From assembly GCA_038146985.1 (NCBI GenBank), contig JAYQSQ010000020.1:52921-116920 (forward strand): a stretch of DNA of 64,000 bases, in the 5' to 3' direction. Within the stretch, counting starts at the first letter, position 1. Each line of letters opens with the position of its first letter. Shown here piece by piece: positions 18,033 through 27,560 of the stretch. The position numbers were made by a program, and so were the translations under genes. Source of the stretch: JADHLJ01 sp038146985 (lineage in GTDB: Bacteria > Pseudomonadota > Alphaproteobacteria > Thalassobaculales > Thalassobaculaceae). The notes beneath the pieces were generated by a model. That model was not told the origin of the DNA. It searched no databases and was given only the letters and a program-made list of their open reading frames with translations.

Positions 18033-18506
18033 ATGGATCAGAGCACCCAGACCTCAACAAAAACTTTGCGCGTCGCCTTTGTCCAGGCGAGGTGGCACGC
18101 CGATATCGTGGATCGGAGCCGTCTCGCCTTCATCGACGAGATCCGGCGGCTCACCAATGTCGGAACAATGATCGACGTCGTCGACGTTCCCGGCGCCTTC
18201 GAAATCCCGCTTCAGGCCCGGAGCTTGGCGCGCACCGGGACCTACGATGCGGTGATCGGCGCGGCCTTCGTCGTCGACGGCGGCATCTACCGGCACGACT
18301 TCGTCGCGGCCACGGTGCTGGACGGACTGATGCGGGCTCAGATGGATACCGACGTGCCGGTCCTCTCGGTGGTGCTTACCCCGCATAACTTCCAGGAAAC
18401 CGATGAGCACCGCCGGTTCTTCCTGGATCACTTCGAGGTCAAGGGCCGTGAGGCGGCGCGCGCCTGTGTCGCCATCACCAGCCAGCGCGCGGCGGTCGCC
18501 GCCTAA
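18033..18506 (+). CDS. ribH: 6,7-dimethyl-8-ribityllumazine synthase (RibH2-like)
   Basis: A 157-residue lumazine synthase that condenses the pyrimidine and butanone-phosphate precursors in riboflavin biosynthesis. Visible: the N-terminal RVAFVQARWH, VVDVPGAFEIPLQA in the active site, the GAAFVVDGGIYRHDFVA region and PVLSVVLTPHNF. The variants (VVDGGIYRHD where typical RibH has VIRGxTxHF) fit the RibH2 group described in Rhizobiales. The ATG at 18033 follows the ribosome-binding site AAGGAG. The gene stands alone behind the FMN riboswitch; its end overlaps by 4 nt the end of the convergent downstream gene. Confidence 0.94.
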   Translation: MDQSTQTSTKTLRVAFVQARWHADIVDRSRLAFIDEIRRLTNVGTMIDVVDVPGAFEIPLQARSLARTGTYDAVIGAAFVVDGGIYRHDFVAATVLDGLMRAQMDTDVPVLSVVLTPHNFQETDEHRRFFLDHFEVKGREAARACVAITSQRAAVAA

Positions 18507-19471
18507 GCCGTGATCCGCGTTCCCGACCCGCTCTCCATCGCCCGCCGGTAAGCCAGCGCCGAGAGCGCCAGATCGCCGATCGCATGGCCGCGAAAGACGA
18601 AGGCCGTGCGGTCGGCGGCCTTGGTCCGGCCGGGGACCTTGCCGAGGACCAGGGCGGGCAGATCGCCATGCACCGCCGACGGATCCGCGAGCTTGCTTTC
18701 CATCGCCGTTTCCTGCTCCAGATCGTCGATGATCACCCGGTGGAGCTGGCCGAAACTCTCCTTGACCCACGGGGCCGCAAGATCGGTAATCGCGGCGAAA
18801 CTGCCTGGCCTCATCCGGCCGGCGTCGAGAAACGGCCGCACGCCATCGGAAAAAGTCACCGACGTGACGATCAGATCGGCGCCGTCGATCGCCTCCTGCC
18901 CGTCCGCGCAAACCTGTGGCGAGAGCCCGAGGTCGCGGGCCATGGCGGACAAGGACTCGATATTAGCCCGGCCTCGTCCGCAGATCCGGACATCCGTCAG
19001 CGGATACATCGACGCGAAGGCGGTGAGATGCGCGCGCGCCTGGACGCCGGTACCGATGAAGGTCGCGACGGCGCTATCCGACCGGGCCAGCCGCTTGGCC
19101 GCGGTGGCGCTCAAGGCGGCGGTACGGATTCCGGTGATCCAATTGCCGTCCATCACCGCTAGCGGCAGGCCCGTCACGCCGTCCAAGAGGGTAATCTGGC
19201 TGTTGAGCCGCGGCAGGCCGCGGGTGTCGTTGTCCGGCGACAGCAGCAGCGACTTGACTGCCATCACCGGCGGGTCATCGCAGACCGCGAGCGTCGCCAT
19301 CATGAAGCGGCCATCGCCCGGCATTACGCTGGCCTTCGGCGCCCACCGGACCCGGCCGTCGGCATGCCCATGGATGAGATCCTCGATCGCATGCACGGCG
19401 TCGGCCGTCGTGATCCCGAGCGCCTCAAGATCGCTCTCACGCAGGTAGACAAGCTGTCGCTGCGCTGTCAT
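18503..19471 (-). CDS. Ornithine cyclodeaminase / mu-crystallin family protein
   Basis: A 322-residue NAD(P)-dependent protein of the ornithine cyclodeaminase/mu-crystallin family. The family includes ornithine cyclodeaminase, alanine dehydrogenase of archaea and ketimine reductases. Visible: the N-terminal LRESDLEALGI, the substrate region GRFMMATLAV, the NITGIRTAA-like motif (GNWITGIRTAALSATAAKRLA) and the nucleotide-binding IGTGVQARAHL. It is the last gene of a minus-strand operon with an amidase and an epoxide-hydrolase-like gene, so the substrate may be a product of amide breakdown. The exact reaction cannot be told from sequence. Confidence 0.88.
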   Translation of the reverse strand: MTAQRQLVYLRESDLEALGITTADAVHAIEDLIHGHADGRVRWAPKASVMPGDGRFMMATLAVCDDPPVMAVKSLLLSPDNDTRGLPRLNSQITLLDGVTGLPLAVMDGNWITGIRTAALSATAAKRLARSDSAVATFIGTGVQARAHLTAFASMYPLTDVRICGRGRANIESLSAMARDLGLSPQVCADGQEAIDGADLIVTSVTFSDGVRPFLDAGRMRPGSFAAITDLAAPWVKESFGQLHRVIIDDLEQETAMESKLADPSAVHGDLPALVLGKVPGRTKAADRTAFVFRGHAIGDLALSALAYRRAMESGSGTRITA

Positions 19472-19510
19472 GGGGCGAAATCAGGGACGTGAATCAGCAT
19501 GGATAGTATT

Positions 19511-20479
19511 TCAACCAATCTCGGAAATAAACTTCATAAGACATTGATTAACTTCGTTCGGCGATTCCTGCTGCACCCAATGCCCGGCGCCGTCGATGAG
19601 ATGTGAGAAACGCAGATCCGTGCACATTCCGCCCACATCGTCATAGGCGTCGACGCCGGGCACGAAGCGACGCACGACATCCTTCGCCCCGCCGATGAAG
19701 CAGGACGGCTGATGCACCGGCACCGCGCCCATGTCCGGCAGCATCTCGAAATCGCGGTCCTGGTTGCGGTATCGGTTGATCGGCCCGCGAAAACCGCCGG
19801 CCGCGAAATTCTCGACGAAATAGTTGAGATCCGCCTCGCCCAGCCATGCCGGAAACGGATCCGGGTCCGTCATCGTGTCCAGCAGCCCGCCGCCCGGCCC
19901 GCGATCGAGCCAACTGTCCAACGACGGCGCATTGCCGGAGATCGAATAGTAGATCTTGCGCAAGGAGAGCCGGACATCCGCCTCCAACTCCCGTTCCGCG
20001 ACACCCTCTTCCTGGAAATACAGTTGGTAGAAGAACTTGCCTCTGTAAAGCCGGCGCCAAAGCGCGATCTGGGAGACCGCCCGGCGTTCGCGATAGGGAA
20101 CGCTGAGGCCCGCCACGGCCGCGACACGGGAGGGATGCAAGGCTGCGGTATTCCAGCAGATCGGCGCTCCCCAGTCATGGCCGATGAGGATCGCTTTCTC
20201 CGCGCCGAACGCGTCGATCAGCCCGATCAGATCGGCCATGATATGGGTGAGCGCATAGGCCTCGACAGGCTCCGGCTTGTCGCTGCCGCCATAGCCGCGC
20301 ACATCAGGGGCGACGACCTGAAAACCCGCCTCGGCGATCGGCCCGATCTGATGTCGCCAGGAATACCAAAGTTCGGGCCAGCCATGCACCAGGATCACCA
20401 GCGGCCCCTCGCCCGCCACCGCGCAGCGCAGCGTGATCCCGTTGGTCTTGATCATCCGGAGGTCGACGCCGGCTTGCAT
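19511..20479 (-). CDS. Alpha/beta hydrolase (epoxide hydrolase-like)
   Basis: A 322-residue alpha/beta hydrolase. The oxyanion motif is HGWPELWYSWRHQ, the nucleophile Asp sits in IGHDWGAP and the catalytic His in GAGHWVQQESP. This combination, with an Asp nucleophile and HGWP, is typical of soluble epoxide hydrolases and some haloalkane dehalogenases; HGWPExxYSWRHQ favours epoxide hydrolase. The ATG may also be taken at the internal Met nine codons on. The start is 1 nt from the amidase stop, so the two are translationally coupled. The physiological substrate is unknown. Confidence 0.88.
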   Translation of the reverse strand: MQAGVDLRMIKTNGITLRCAVAGEGPLVILVHGWPELWYSWRHQIGPIAEAGFQVVAPDVRGYGGSDKPEPVEAYALTHIMADLIGLIDAFGAEKAILIGHDWGAPICWNTAALHPSRVAAVAGLSVPYRERRAVSQIALWRRLYRGKFFYQLYFQEEGVAERELEADVRLSLRKIYYSISGNAPSLDSWLDRGPGGGLLDTMTDPDPFPAWLGEADLNYFVENFAAGGFRGPINRYRNQDRDFEMLPDMGAVPVHQPSCFIGGAKDVVRRFVPGVDAYDDVGGMCTDLRFSHLIDGAGHWVQQESPNEVNQCLMKFISEIG

Positions 20480-20480
20480 G

Positions 20481-21923
20481 TCAGTTTCCGGTTCCGGTGA
20501 TCAGGGCCGGCTTGCGATCAAACCAGGGCCGCGCCGCCTCAAGCTGGCCGGCAAGGCGGAACAGGCTCGCTTCGTCGCCGTATTTCGCGACCGCCTGCAC
20601 CGCGATCGGGAAACCGTCGGCATTCACGCCCAAGGGGATCATCATCGCCGGCTGGCCCGTCGTGTTGAACCAGACGGTGAAGGGGCTGAAATGAAAAACC
20701 CGGCGCCAGTACTCGTCCAAATCCTCCATCATCATGTCGAGCCAGCCGAGCTTGGGCGGCAGGGTGCCGAGCGCCGGGGTCAGCAGCACGTCCCAATCCG
20801 CGAAAAAGGCCGCCATCTGCCGGCCGATCCGGTGCGCCGTCTGGGTCGCCGCCATTAGGCTCGCGGCATCGATGCTTTCGGCGAGCTTGACCGTATTCGC
20901 GACCACGGTCTCAAGATCGCCCGGCTTCGGCAACTTCCCGTCAGGATGGCTGCGGATCGCGTTCAGCGCGTTGACCGCGCTGATGGTCCGGAAGGTCGGC
21001 ACGATGGCTTCGCCCTCGACCACCGGGTCCGCCTCGTCGACCCCATGGCCGAATTCGGCGCAGAGCGCCGCGGTCTCGTGCAGAACCCGCAGATAATCCG
21101 CCTCGACCGGCGCGCCGTTCGGCGCCTTTGCGGTAAAGGCGATGCGCATCCGCCCTGGATCGGCGCCGACCTCATCAAGGAAAGGCCGGGCCGGCGGCGG
21201 TGCCACATAGGGATCGCCCGGCCCGGCGCCCTGGGTCGCGTCGAGCAGTGCCGCGTTATCGCGCACCGTCAGTGAGACCGCATGCTCGATGGAGTAGCCC
21301 ATCATGCCCTCGCCGGCATAAGGCCACTGGGTGTTGCGCGCCCGGGTCGGCCGAAGCCCGACCAGGCCGCAGGCCGCCGCCGGCCCCCGGATCGAGCCGA
21401 ACCCGTCCGAGGCATGGGCGATCGGGAGCATCCGCGCACCGACGGCCGCCGAGGCGCCGCCGCTTGAGCCCGACGGCGTGCGGCTCGGGTCCCAGGGGTT
21501 GCGCGACGGGCCGTGCAATTGGGGCTCGCAAGTCAGGCTAAGACCGATCTCGCAGGTATTGGACTTGCCGAAGATCACCATGCCCGCCGCCTTCAGACGC
21601 GTGACATGCAGGCTGTCGGCGGCCATCGGCGGGGTATCGGCGAAGAACCGGCTACCCCGTGTCGTCCGTACTCCGGCCAGCGCCGAGCCGAGATCCTTCA
21701 GCAGGAAGGGCACGCCCTTGAACGGACCGTCGGGCAGGCCGTCGGCAATCTGCTTGCGCCCATGGTCATAGAGCTTCTGGACCACGGCGTTGACCGTCGG
21801 ATTGCGCGCCTCGACCCGCTCGATCGCCGCGTCCAGGACCTCCGACGCGGACACCGCGCCGGATTTCACCAAACCGGCGAGACCGAGCCCGTCATACTCC
21901 TCGTATTCCGCGAAGCCGGCCAT
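20481..21923 (-). CDS. Amidase (amidase signature family)
   Basis: A 480-residue amidase of the Ser-cisSer-Lys family that cleaves carboxylic amides. The catalytic Lys is in FLLKDLG and the glycine-serine signature is GSSGGASAAVGARM, with the cis-Ser and nucleophile Ser in the stretch HASDGFGSIRGPAA. The length is normal. The related GatA lacks partners here, and the sequence context is a catabolic operon, so a hydrolase of small amides is more likely than the tRNA amidotransferase. It sits between the EthD-like gene (21 nt upstream) and the epoxide-hydrolase-like gene (1 nt downstream). Confidence 0.92.
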   Translation of the reverse strand: MAGFAEYEEYDGLGLAGLVKSGAVSASEVLDAAIERVEARNPTVNAVVQKLYDHGRKQIADGLPDGPFKGVPFLLKDLGSALAGVRTTRGSRFFADTPPMAADSLHVTRLKAAGMVIFGKSNTCEIGLSLTCEPQLHGPSRNPWDPSRTPSGSSGGASAAVGARMLPIAHASDGFGSIRGPAAACGLVGLRPTRARNTQWPYAGEGMMGYSIEHAVSLTVRDNAALLDATQGAGPGDPYVAPPPARPFLDEVGADPGRMRIAFTAKAPNGAPVEADYLRVLHETAALCAEFGHGVDEADPVVEGEAIVPTFRTISAVNALNAIRSHPDGKLPKPGDLETVVANTVKLAESIDAASLMAATQTAHRIGRQMAAFFADWDVLLTPALGTLPPKLGWLDMMMEDLDEYWRRVFHFSPFTVWFNTTGQPAMMIPLGVNADGFPIAVQAVAKYGDEASLFRLAGQLEAARPWFDRKPALITGTGN

Positions 21924-21944
21924 CGCCCGCGCTCCCTCGAGAGA

Positions 21945-22298
21945 TCAGCCGATCACCTTGCGCACGATATGCCGGCGGTTGAAGGTGTGCGGGCGCACAT
22001 CGGTCGCCCAGCGGCCCTTCTCGCCGGCCTCGGCCCAGGCGTCGCTGACCAGCACATCAGGGCCGGTGACCTCGTAGATCGCCGTATATTTCGGCTCGTC
22101 CGGAAACTCCAGGGTCTGAATCTCGCCGCCGAGAGTGATGCGGGTCGGAATCTTCTCCAGCCGCGAGACCGAGATCACGCCCGGCACCTTGGAGAGCAGC
22201 GGCACATGCTCGGTATCATAGACCTCGTTGAACAGCGCCTCCTTATCCGGCGCGACATCCATGCTGACGATGAAGAGGTACTTTTCCTGAAGCGGCAT
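21945..22298 (-). CDS. EthD-like small dimeric alpha/beta-barrel protein
   Basis: A 117-residue protein that looks like a single ferredoxin-like fold domain of the EthD/Dabb type: a beta strand (YLFIVSMDV), a helix with an E-H pair (YDTEHVPLLSKVPGV), then strands around PKYTAIYEVTG. It resembles each half of the 238-residue protein encoded at 31279-31995. Such proteins are often accessory or catalytic partners in catabolic clusters, but no reaction is assigned. It lies between an enoyl-CoA hydratase (46 nt) and an amidase (21 nt) on the same strand. Confidence 0.7.
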   Translation of the reverse strand: MPLQEKYLFIVSMDVAPDKEALFNEVYDTEHVPLLSKVPGVISVSRLEKIPTRITLGGEIQTLEFPDEPKYTAIYEVTGPDVLVSDAWAEAGEKGRWATDVRPHTFNRRHIVRKVIG

Positions 22299-22344
22299 GT
22301 CTTGATCTCCCGTTCGATGTCGTTGTTTCCGGGTTGTGTCGGGC

Positions 22345-23130
22345 TCAGCGGCCCTTGAACACCGGCTCGCGCTTTTCGGCGAAGGCGCGCATGGCCTCCT
22401 TGCTGTCTTCGTATTTCGACAGCTCGCCGGTCTTGTTCTGCTCGTAGCGGTAGCCGTCGCGCAGCGAGGATTCCTCGATCGCGTTCAAGGTCTCCTTGGA
22501 CATGCCCATGGCGATCGGGCTCTTGGACGCCAGTTCCTTGGCCAGCGCCATCGCGGTTTCCATCAGCTTGTCGCCGGGCACGCATTCCTCGACCACCCCG
22601 AGGCGGTAGAGATCCGCACCGGTCAGCCGCTGGCCGGTGAGCACCAGGCGGCGCAGCTTGGAATGCCCGAACAGCCGCATGGCATGCCGGGCACCACCCA
22701 TCAGGCCGACATTGATCTCCGGCAGGCCCATGCGGGCTTCCTCGGCGGCGATCAGAATGTCCGCCGAAGCCGCGACCGCGAGGCCGGCGCCCAAGGCCGG
22801 CCCGTTGATCGCCGCGATCACCGGCTTGCGGCACTCCCGGACCGCGTGAAAGCACTCCCGCGCCCGGCGGCTATGCTGCCAATGGTCGCCGTCCGCCCGC
22901 TCCTGGTCGGCGCGCCCCTTGATATCAGCGCCGGCGGAAAAGCACTTGCCCGACCCGGTCAGCACCACCGCGCGCACATCGGCCCGGTCGCTCAGCACGT
23001 CGAAGGCCAGCATCATGTCCTCGTGGAACTGGCGGTTCTGGGCATTGACCGGCGGGTTGTCCATGGTCACCACCGCGATGAAGTCGGCGACGGCAACCTT
23101 GACGGTCGCGAGGGTCGAGATGTCGGTCAT
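22345..23130 (-). CDS. Enoyl-CoA hydratase/isomerase family protein
   Basis: A 261-residue crotonase-fold protein that acts on acyl-CoA thioesters. Features: oxyanion-hole regions FSAGADIKG and INGPALGAGLA, and the catalytic Glu region GLPEINVGLMGG. This matches the usual hydratase layout and length. It is the second gene of the minus-strand operon and suggests that the pathway handles a CoA-bound acid, perhaps the acid released by the amidase. The exact substrate is unknown. Confidence 0.9.
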   Translation of the reverse strand: MTDISTLATVKVAVADFIAVVTMDNPPVNAQNRQFHEDMMLAFDVLSDRADVRAVVLTGSGKCFSAGADIKGRADQERADGDHWQHSRRARECFHAVRECRKPVIAAINGPALGAGLAVAASADILIAAEEARMGLPEINVGLMGGARHAMRLFGHSKLRRLVLTGQRLTGADLYRLGVVEECVPGDKLMETAMALAKELASKSPIAMGMSKETLNAIEESSLRDGYRYEQNKTGELSKYEDSKEAMRAFAEKREPVFKGR

Positions 23131-23169
23131 GGCGGTGGCTCCGCGTTCCTGGGACGACTTGATGCCGGA

Positions 23170-23898
23170 TCAGGCGGGCGCGGCGACGGACAGGCGTCCG
23201 GTGGTGCCGTGCTTTTCGATCGAGGCGGCAACGAAGCCCGACGCCTTCATCTCCTCGACGAACTCCTTCAGATAAGCCGCTCCGGCGTTAAGGCCCCGCG
23301 TGCAGCCCATGGCCTGCTGAACGGCGGTGAACTGGCCGTCCAGGATCCGCGCGCCCGGCAGCTTTTCGATATCGGTGATCAGTTTGGGCCGCAGGCCCGC
23401 CAGCGCTTCCAGCTTCTCGTTCACGAACAGGTCGAACGAGGCGTCCAGCCCCGCGACTTGCTTCAACTCGGCATGCTTGATGTTACGGACCAGCCAGAGG
23501 TCATAGGCACTGCGGGCGGAAACCGCGATGCGGTTGCCGGCCTTGTCGACCTCACCGATGCTCTGGATCGGCGAGCCCGGCGGGACCATGTAGGTCGCCT
23601 GGATCTCGGCATAGGCGGCGGTGAAGTCGATCTTCTCGGCCCGCTGCGGCTCGGCGCCGATATTGCCGATATCCCAAGTGCCGGTCCCAGCATCGTCGGC
23701 GATCTCGCCCGGGGTCTTGTATTGCAGCAGCTTCACCCCGACCCCGAGCCGCCGCGCCAGCTCCTTCGCCATGTCCGGCGATACCCCGTCCGGATCCCCG
23801 TTCGCATCCCGGCCGGTGACCAGCAGGAAGTTGGACATATTGATGGCGGCACGCAGCACGCCGGTCGGCGCGAGATCCTTGACGACTTCAGGAGACAT
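23170..23898 (-). CDS. ABC-type amino-acid-like substrate-binding protein (family 3)
   Basis: A protein of about 242 residues with the SBP family 3 pattern: TGVLRAAINMSNFLLVTG near the start, GVSPDMAKELARRLGVGVKLLQY, GTWDIGNIGAEPQRAEKIDFTAAY, and AVSARSAYDLWLVR. These proteins bind polar amino acids or similar solutes. I chose the ATG at 23898. From there no signal peptide is seen, which is unusual for an exported binding protein, and no permease or ATPase gene is nearby. A longer frame upstream is only tandem-repeat DNA. It may be a cytoplasmic sensor/enzyme or have lost its leader. It heads the minus-strand operon. Confidence 0.78.
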   Translation of the reverse strand: MSPEVVKDLAPTGVLRAAINMSNFLLVTGRDANGDPDGVSPDMAKELARRLGVGVKLLQYKTPGEIADDAGTGTWDIGNIGAEPQRAEKIDFTAAYAEIQATYMVPPGSPIQSIGEVDKAGNRIAVSARSAYDLWLVRNIKHAELKQVAGLDASFDLFVNEKLEALAGLRPKLITDIEKLPGARILDGQFTAVQQAMGCTRGLNAGAAYLKEFVEEMKASGFVAASIEKHGTTGRLSVAAPA

Positions 23899-23958
23899 GA
23901 CGGGATTTCCGGGTCCGGTTGATGATTTCCCGGCATCCTGGCCCAAGCGCAAGGACGG

Positions 23959-24690
23959 CGCACGGGAAATTTGCCGCCGGGCGGGGCAGAGGCGGATACG
24001 ATCGCTGTTGCGATGTTGAGGGAGTGGAAGATGTGGAGATAGAATGAACGTATCCCGACGAAGGTCGGGGCCGACGCACCCGTCACCGTGACGGATGGTA
24101 GAGCACTGTCGGAGATCTTCGAAACCGCCCGCCATCCGTACCTCACCGCTTCGCGTCGGCCCCGGCCTGCGCCGGGGATAGGATGGGGGCCAGGGCGTTA
24201 CAAGATATTTCCCGGAAGGTGGGATGGGGATACGATCGTTTCGATGTTGGTATGGAAGATGTGGAGATAGAAAGGGCGTATCTGACGGTCGGGGCCGACG
24301 CTGGACTATCACCGTGACGGGTGGTAAGCACGCCAGAGATCTTCGAAACTGCTCCGCCATCCGTCGCACCTCACCGCCTCTGGCGTCGGCCGGCTTTCGC
24401 CGGGGATATGGGGATACGGGCTAGGGAACGGTTACAAGAAATTTGCCGGAAGGTGGAGGGGGAGTACGATCGCTGTTGCGATGTTGGGGGTGTGGAAGAT
24501 GTGGAAGAAATGGTATCCCCGACGAAGGTCGGGCCATGCCTGAGGCCCGTCACCGTGACGGATGGTAAAACACTGTCAGAGATCGGTGAGAGTGCTCCGC
24601 CACCGTCACCTCACCGCCTCAGGCGTCGGCCCCGACCTTCGTCGTCCCAGCGAAAGCTGGACCCTCGCAAATATCGCGAAAATTCGGTGA
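23959..24690. repeat. Degenerate tandem repeat, about three units of roughly 234 bp
   Basis: Three long units start near 23996, 24230 and 24464, each with TACGATCG-(CTGTT)-CGATGTTG, then TGGAAGATGTGGA, a CGACGAAGGTCGGG stretch, the palindrome CACCGTGACGG, GAGATC, CCTCACCGCCT and GGCGTCGGCC, and ending in a GGAAATTTGCCGGAAGGTGG-like block. Spacing of inner landmarks varies from about 226 to 241 bp through small indels. A partial unit end lies before the first. Related single copies occur near 16200 and 38734. The array lies directly upstream of the binding-protein gene (start 23898). Confidence 0.85.
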
Positions 24691-26149
24691 CTGTCCCCAA
24701 TACCCGAGCGCTTATTCGGCTTTCCTGCCGCACGGCAACAGGCTCGAGTCTCCCGAGTCTGGGGTATTCGCTTCCGGCTCGTACCAGCAGAGCGGACCGG
24801 CAGTCTCTACGTCAGAACGCCTTTGATGGGCAACCGGCCTCCGTGAAACAGCACAATGGTGGCATTCCGGGTGGGGACACAGGCCTTGGTTCGCGCGTTA
24901 CGCCGCCGCGCTTGCGCCGGCGGGCAGGGTGGAGCACCGGCATCGCGCCGCATACAGCGCGCATTTCTACGTCGGCTATCTGCGCGATCCAGGGCAATAA
25001 GATCGCGCTTTTCGGACAACCGGAACGAGCCCGGCCGGCGGACTGAGGCCGCCCTCGCCGCAGATCCGGGGACGGTTACCCGAATGACTCGCGCTAAACT
25101 CCGTTTACCACTGAAAGGCTGGCCGGGATAGACGGCAGCCATGCGCTGGTCTCTTCGTACCCTGGGATACTTGCCGACGGCTCTGACCGCTGGGGCGGCC
25201 AGCGATCGATGCCAGGCAGCGGCGCGATCTGCGGCGTCTGGTTGACCTGCCAGCTCCCCTTGGGAAGACGTTACGATCTTGGGCGCTCGGAGGTAGCGTA
25301 GGCCGACGGTCACCAACAGACCTTATGCGCGTTCGACGACGCCGATGCGGTCGCTGGTGGAGAGGGCACGCGAGCACTACGAAGGGTATCGAAAATCTCC
25401 GCCCATCGCGATTTGCCATTTTCGACCTCTCTGACCTCGCCCGGGGCTCCTGTTTCGAGTACGGTTTCACGCCAACCTTGGCGCTCATGCGGGAAAGCGA
25501 CGACTCGGGACAGTCACCGGCGGGCGGCCGTGTCGGACGAAGTTCAACAGAGACGTCCCTCTCAACCTGGCTGGCGGCCAGGCCTTCGTCGATCGAACGC
25601 GCGCCGCTGGCGCGGCAACGCTCTCACCATCGATCACCATCGGAACGGAAGGAGGCGTCACGGTTTGAGCCACCACGGTCGTACAGACTGACGGGATCAT
25701 CTGAGCGGGTGCAGGATCCATCGCCGCGAAATACGGCCCGACAGGTTGCTCGCGGACTTTCGCACCTCCGTTCCAGGGCGCTGTCCGAGACTGGACCTGC
25801 CAGCCTTGCATGGCCGCCCCCGACGGAACCGTATCCGCGACCACGCCAGTTGATGATGCTCAGCCCTCATCCGCTCGGCCCGTCTTGCGTTTCCATGCTG
25901 CCCCCGGCCCCGGCGTTCCGCAGAACGCAGGAAGACTGCCGTCGGCACAAGCGCTGGCCGCTGGTTTTGCTGACTGCCCTCGGGTCCCGACAGGCAAGGC
26001 TTGTCAGGAGTCAGCCGCGACAACGGCGCAAGCGACATTCGATTCTCCAGTCCTTCATCCTGGCTGTCGTCCGGAGCCCGCCGTATTCCTGCGCCATCCA
26101 GAGGTCTGCTCAGGGCGCGCCGGCAGCATGGTCGCCCACCCTGAGCGCC
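24691..26149. other. 1.45-kb region without a recognisable gene
   Basis: It starts with the motif GGTGACTGTCCCCAAT (24687-24702). Open frames are present on both strands because of the high G+C, but none has the feel of a protein and none gave a family. One minus-strand frame near 24850 has a VLFHGG-like stretch that hints at a decayed gene. Given the broken genes just to the right, this is probably decayed or indel-damaged coding DNA. Confidence 0.4.
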
Positions 26150-27560
26150 ACCTCGGCGCAGAATGATTCAGTTTGCGCTGCGCTCCATTCCCTCCTCAGA
26201 GGGTTTGGCGATTCGCACTCAACCTGGCCCTTCAGGAAGAGTCCAGGGGACGGGCGTGCACGCGTTGAGCTTCCGACAGGGCGCCGTGGTGTCGTCTCGA
26301 CGCCGTAGAAACCGCCCTTCGTGACGCGTGAAGAACGCGTCCCCAGGGGCGTTCCGGCTCTGATAGACGACGAATGGCGCGAGGAGCGGGGTTGAAGGCG
26401 ATAATCTCGCCTCAACGCGTTGCTTGAATGCCGCCCACGTCCGGATTCCTCGGAGCCGCCATCCGCGAATGCCGCGACCGACGACCATCGGCCCATGCGA
26501 GCACCTCGCCGGTGCCGGTTCGACGGGCCATCGTGCGCCGGGTCTTTCAGCGTCGGAAACGACGACAGCATGGGGATCGGGCCTTCATCGCCTGGCGACC
26601 AGATCGCGTCGAGACATCCAGCTTTCATAGTACCAATGGTTCTGCCGCGTCGCGTCGTGGCGGGCGATGTCCTCGAGGCCCAGATAGATCTAGTGGCAGA
26701 TCGACGGCTCGAAGGTCGCGATTTTCCGGGCCCAGTCCTGCCCGGCGATCTCGGCGGCAGAAGCCGCCCGACGGTTTCGCCAGCACCAGCGCCGACACGA
26801 TGACCGGAGCGACTCCTCGACCGGCTCGGCACGCCGACGGCCTTTCCGTCCTCGATCAGGATCGCATCGACCGGCGTCGCGGCGCGGGCGCAGTCGGCCT
26901 CGATGACCGAACCAGCCTTCGCGATTGCTCCGGCACCGCCGACGGGATCCCGCGCCCTCGAGGTAATGCCCATGACCATGGCATGCATACCAAGCCGCAT
27001 TCTCCCTGCCGCCATAGGTGCCCCACTGCGCCGACAGGACGGCGGCGAGTTTCGGGTCGGTGACGATCCGATCACCTCGCGGGTCGTACGGCCGCACCAG
27101 CGTCAATCCTGCCTTGGTTCCACCAGCGGTGGACGGAACGGCTCGGGTATCGAGCGTTCGGCCGCGGTCATGCGCAAGGCCGCCTCGCCGGTGCACCGCC
27201 TCACAGGCCATCTCAGCCGCGTTGTCGGGAAACCTCTCCTCAGTCCATCCTGTAGGCGGCTGCTGACGGGCCACATCGATCTCGAACCCCAGAAATGAAG
27301 CGTGTCATAGACCGTACCTATGGAGCGAAACTCGATCGTGCCGCCGCACAGCCAGTCAGGATCTGCTGGCAGACTGGTCTCGGCCGAACAGGCGCAATGA
27401 GACCGACATCCCAGGTGAACCCGTTTGAAAAGCGTGGCAATCCGCCCACCTGTGCTTGCTCAAGCAGCAGGACCCATGATCGAGGCGGAGAGCCGCGGCG
27501 GTCGTCATCCGCTGATCCCGACCCGATCACGATCATCGAATCACGCCAGATGGTGCATCT
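26150..27560 (-). pseudogene. FAD-dependent oxidoreductase (retinol saturase/phytoene desaturase-like), frameshifted
   Basis: Pieces of one protein are found in order in different minus-strand frames. N-terminus: the FAD-binding start IVIGSG, VLLLEQ and TWDVGL (27536-27400). Middle: VTDPKLAAVLSAQWGTYGG, GMHAMVMG, VGGAGAIAK and DAILIEDGKAVGV. C-terminus: FPTLKDPAHD, AAFKQRVEARL, FFTRHEG, FYGVETTPRR and GLFLKGQ. This is the order in NAD(P)/FAD-dependent oxidoreductases of the retinol saturase/phytoene desaturase class. At least seven frame changes break it. Either a decayed gene or sequence errors; the limits are approximate. Confidence 0.8.

Noticed and set aside
24807..25316. Possible glycosyltransferase remnant on the minus strand
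   Set aside because: A VLFHGG-like stretch is suggestive, but no other part of the frame or neighbouring frames supports a family.
26110..27075. A single 321-residue open frame on the minus strand as an intact gene
   Set aside because: It only contains parts of the FAD oxidoreductase in frame, and continues out of frame elsewhere; the real gene spans several frames.
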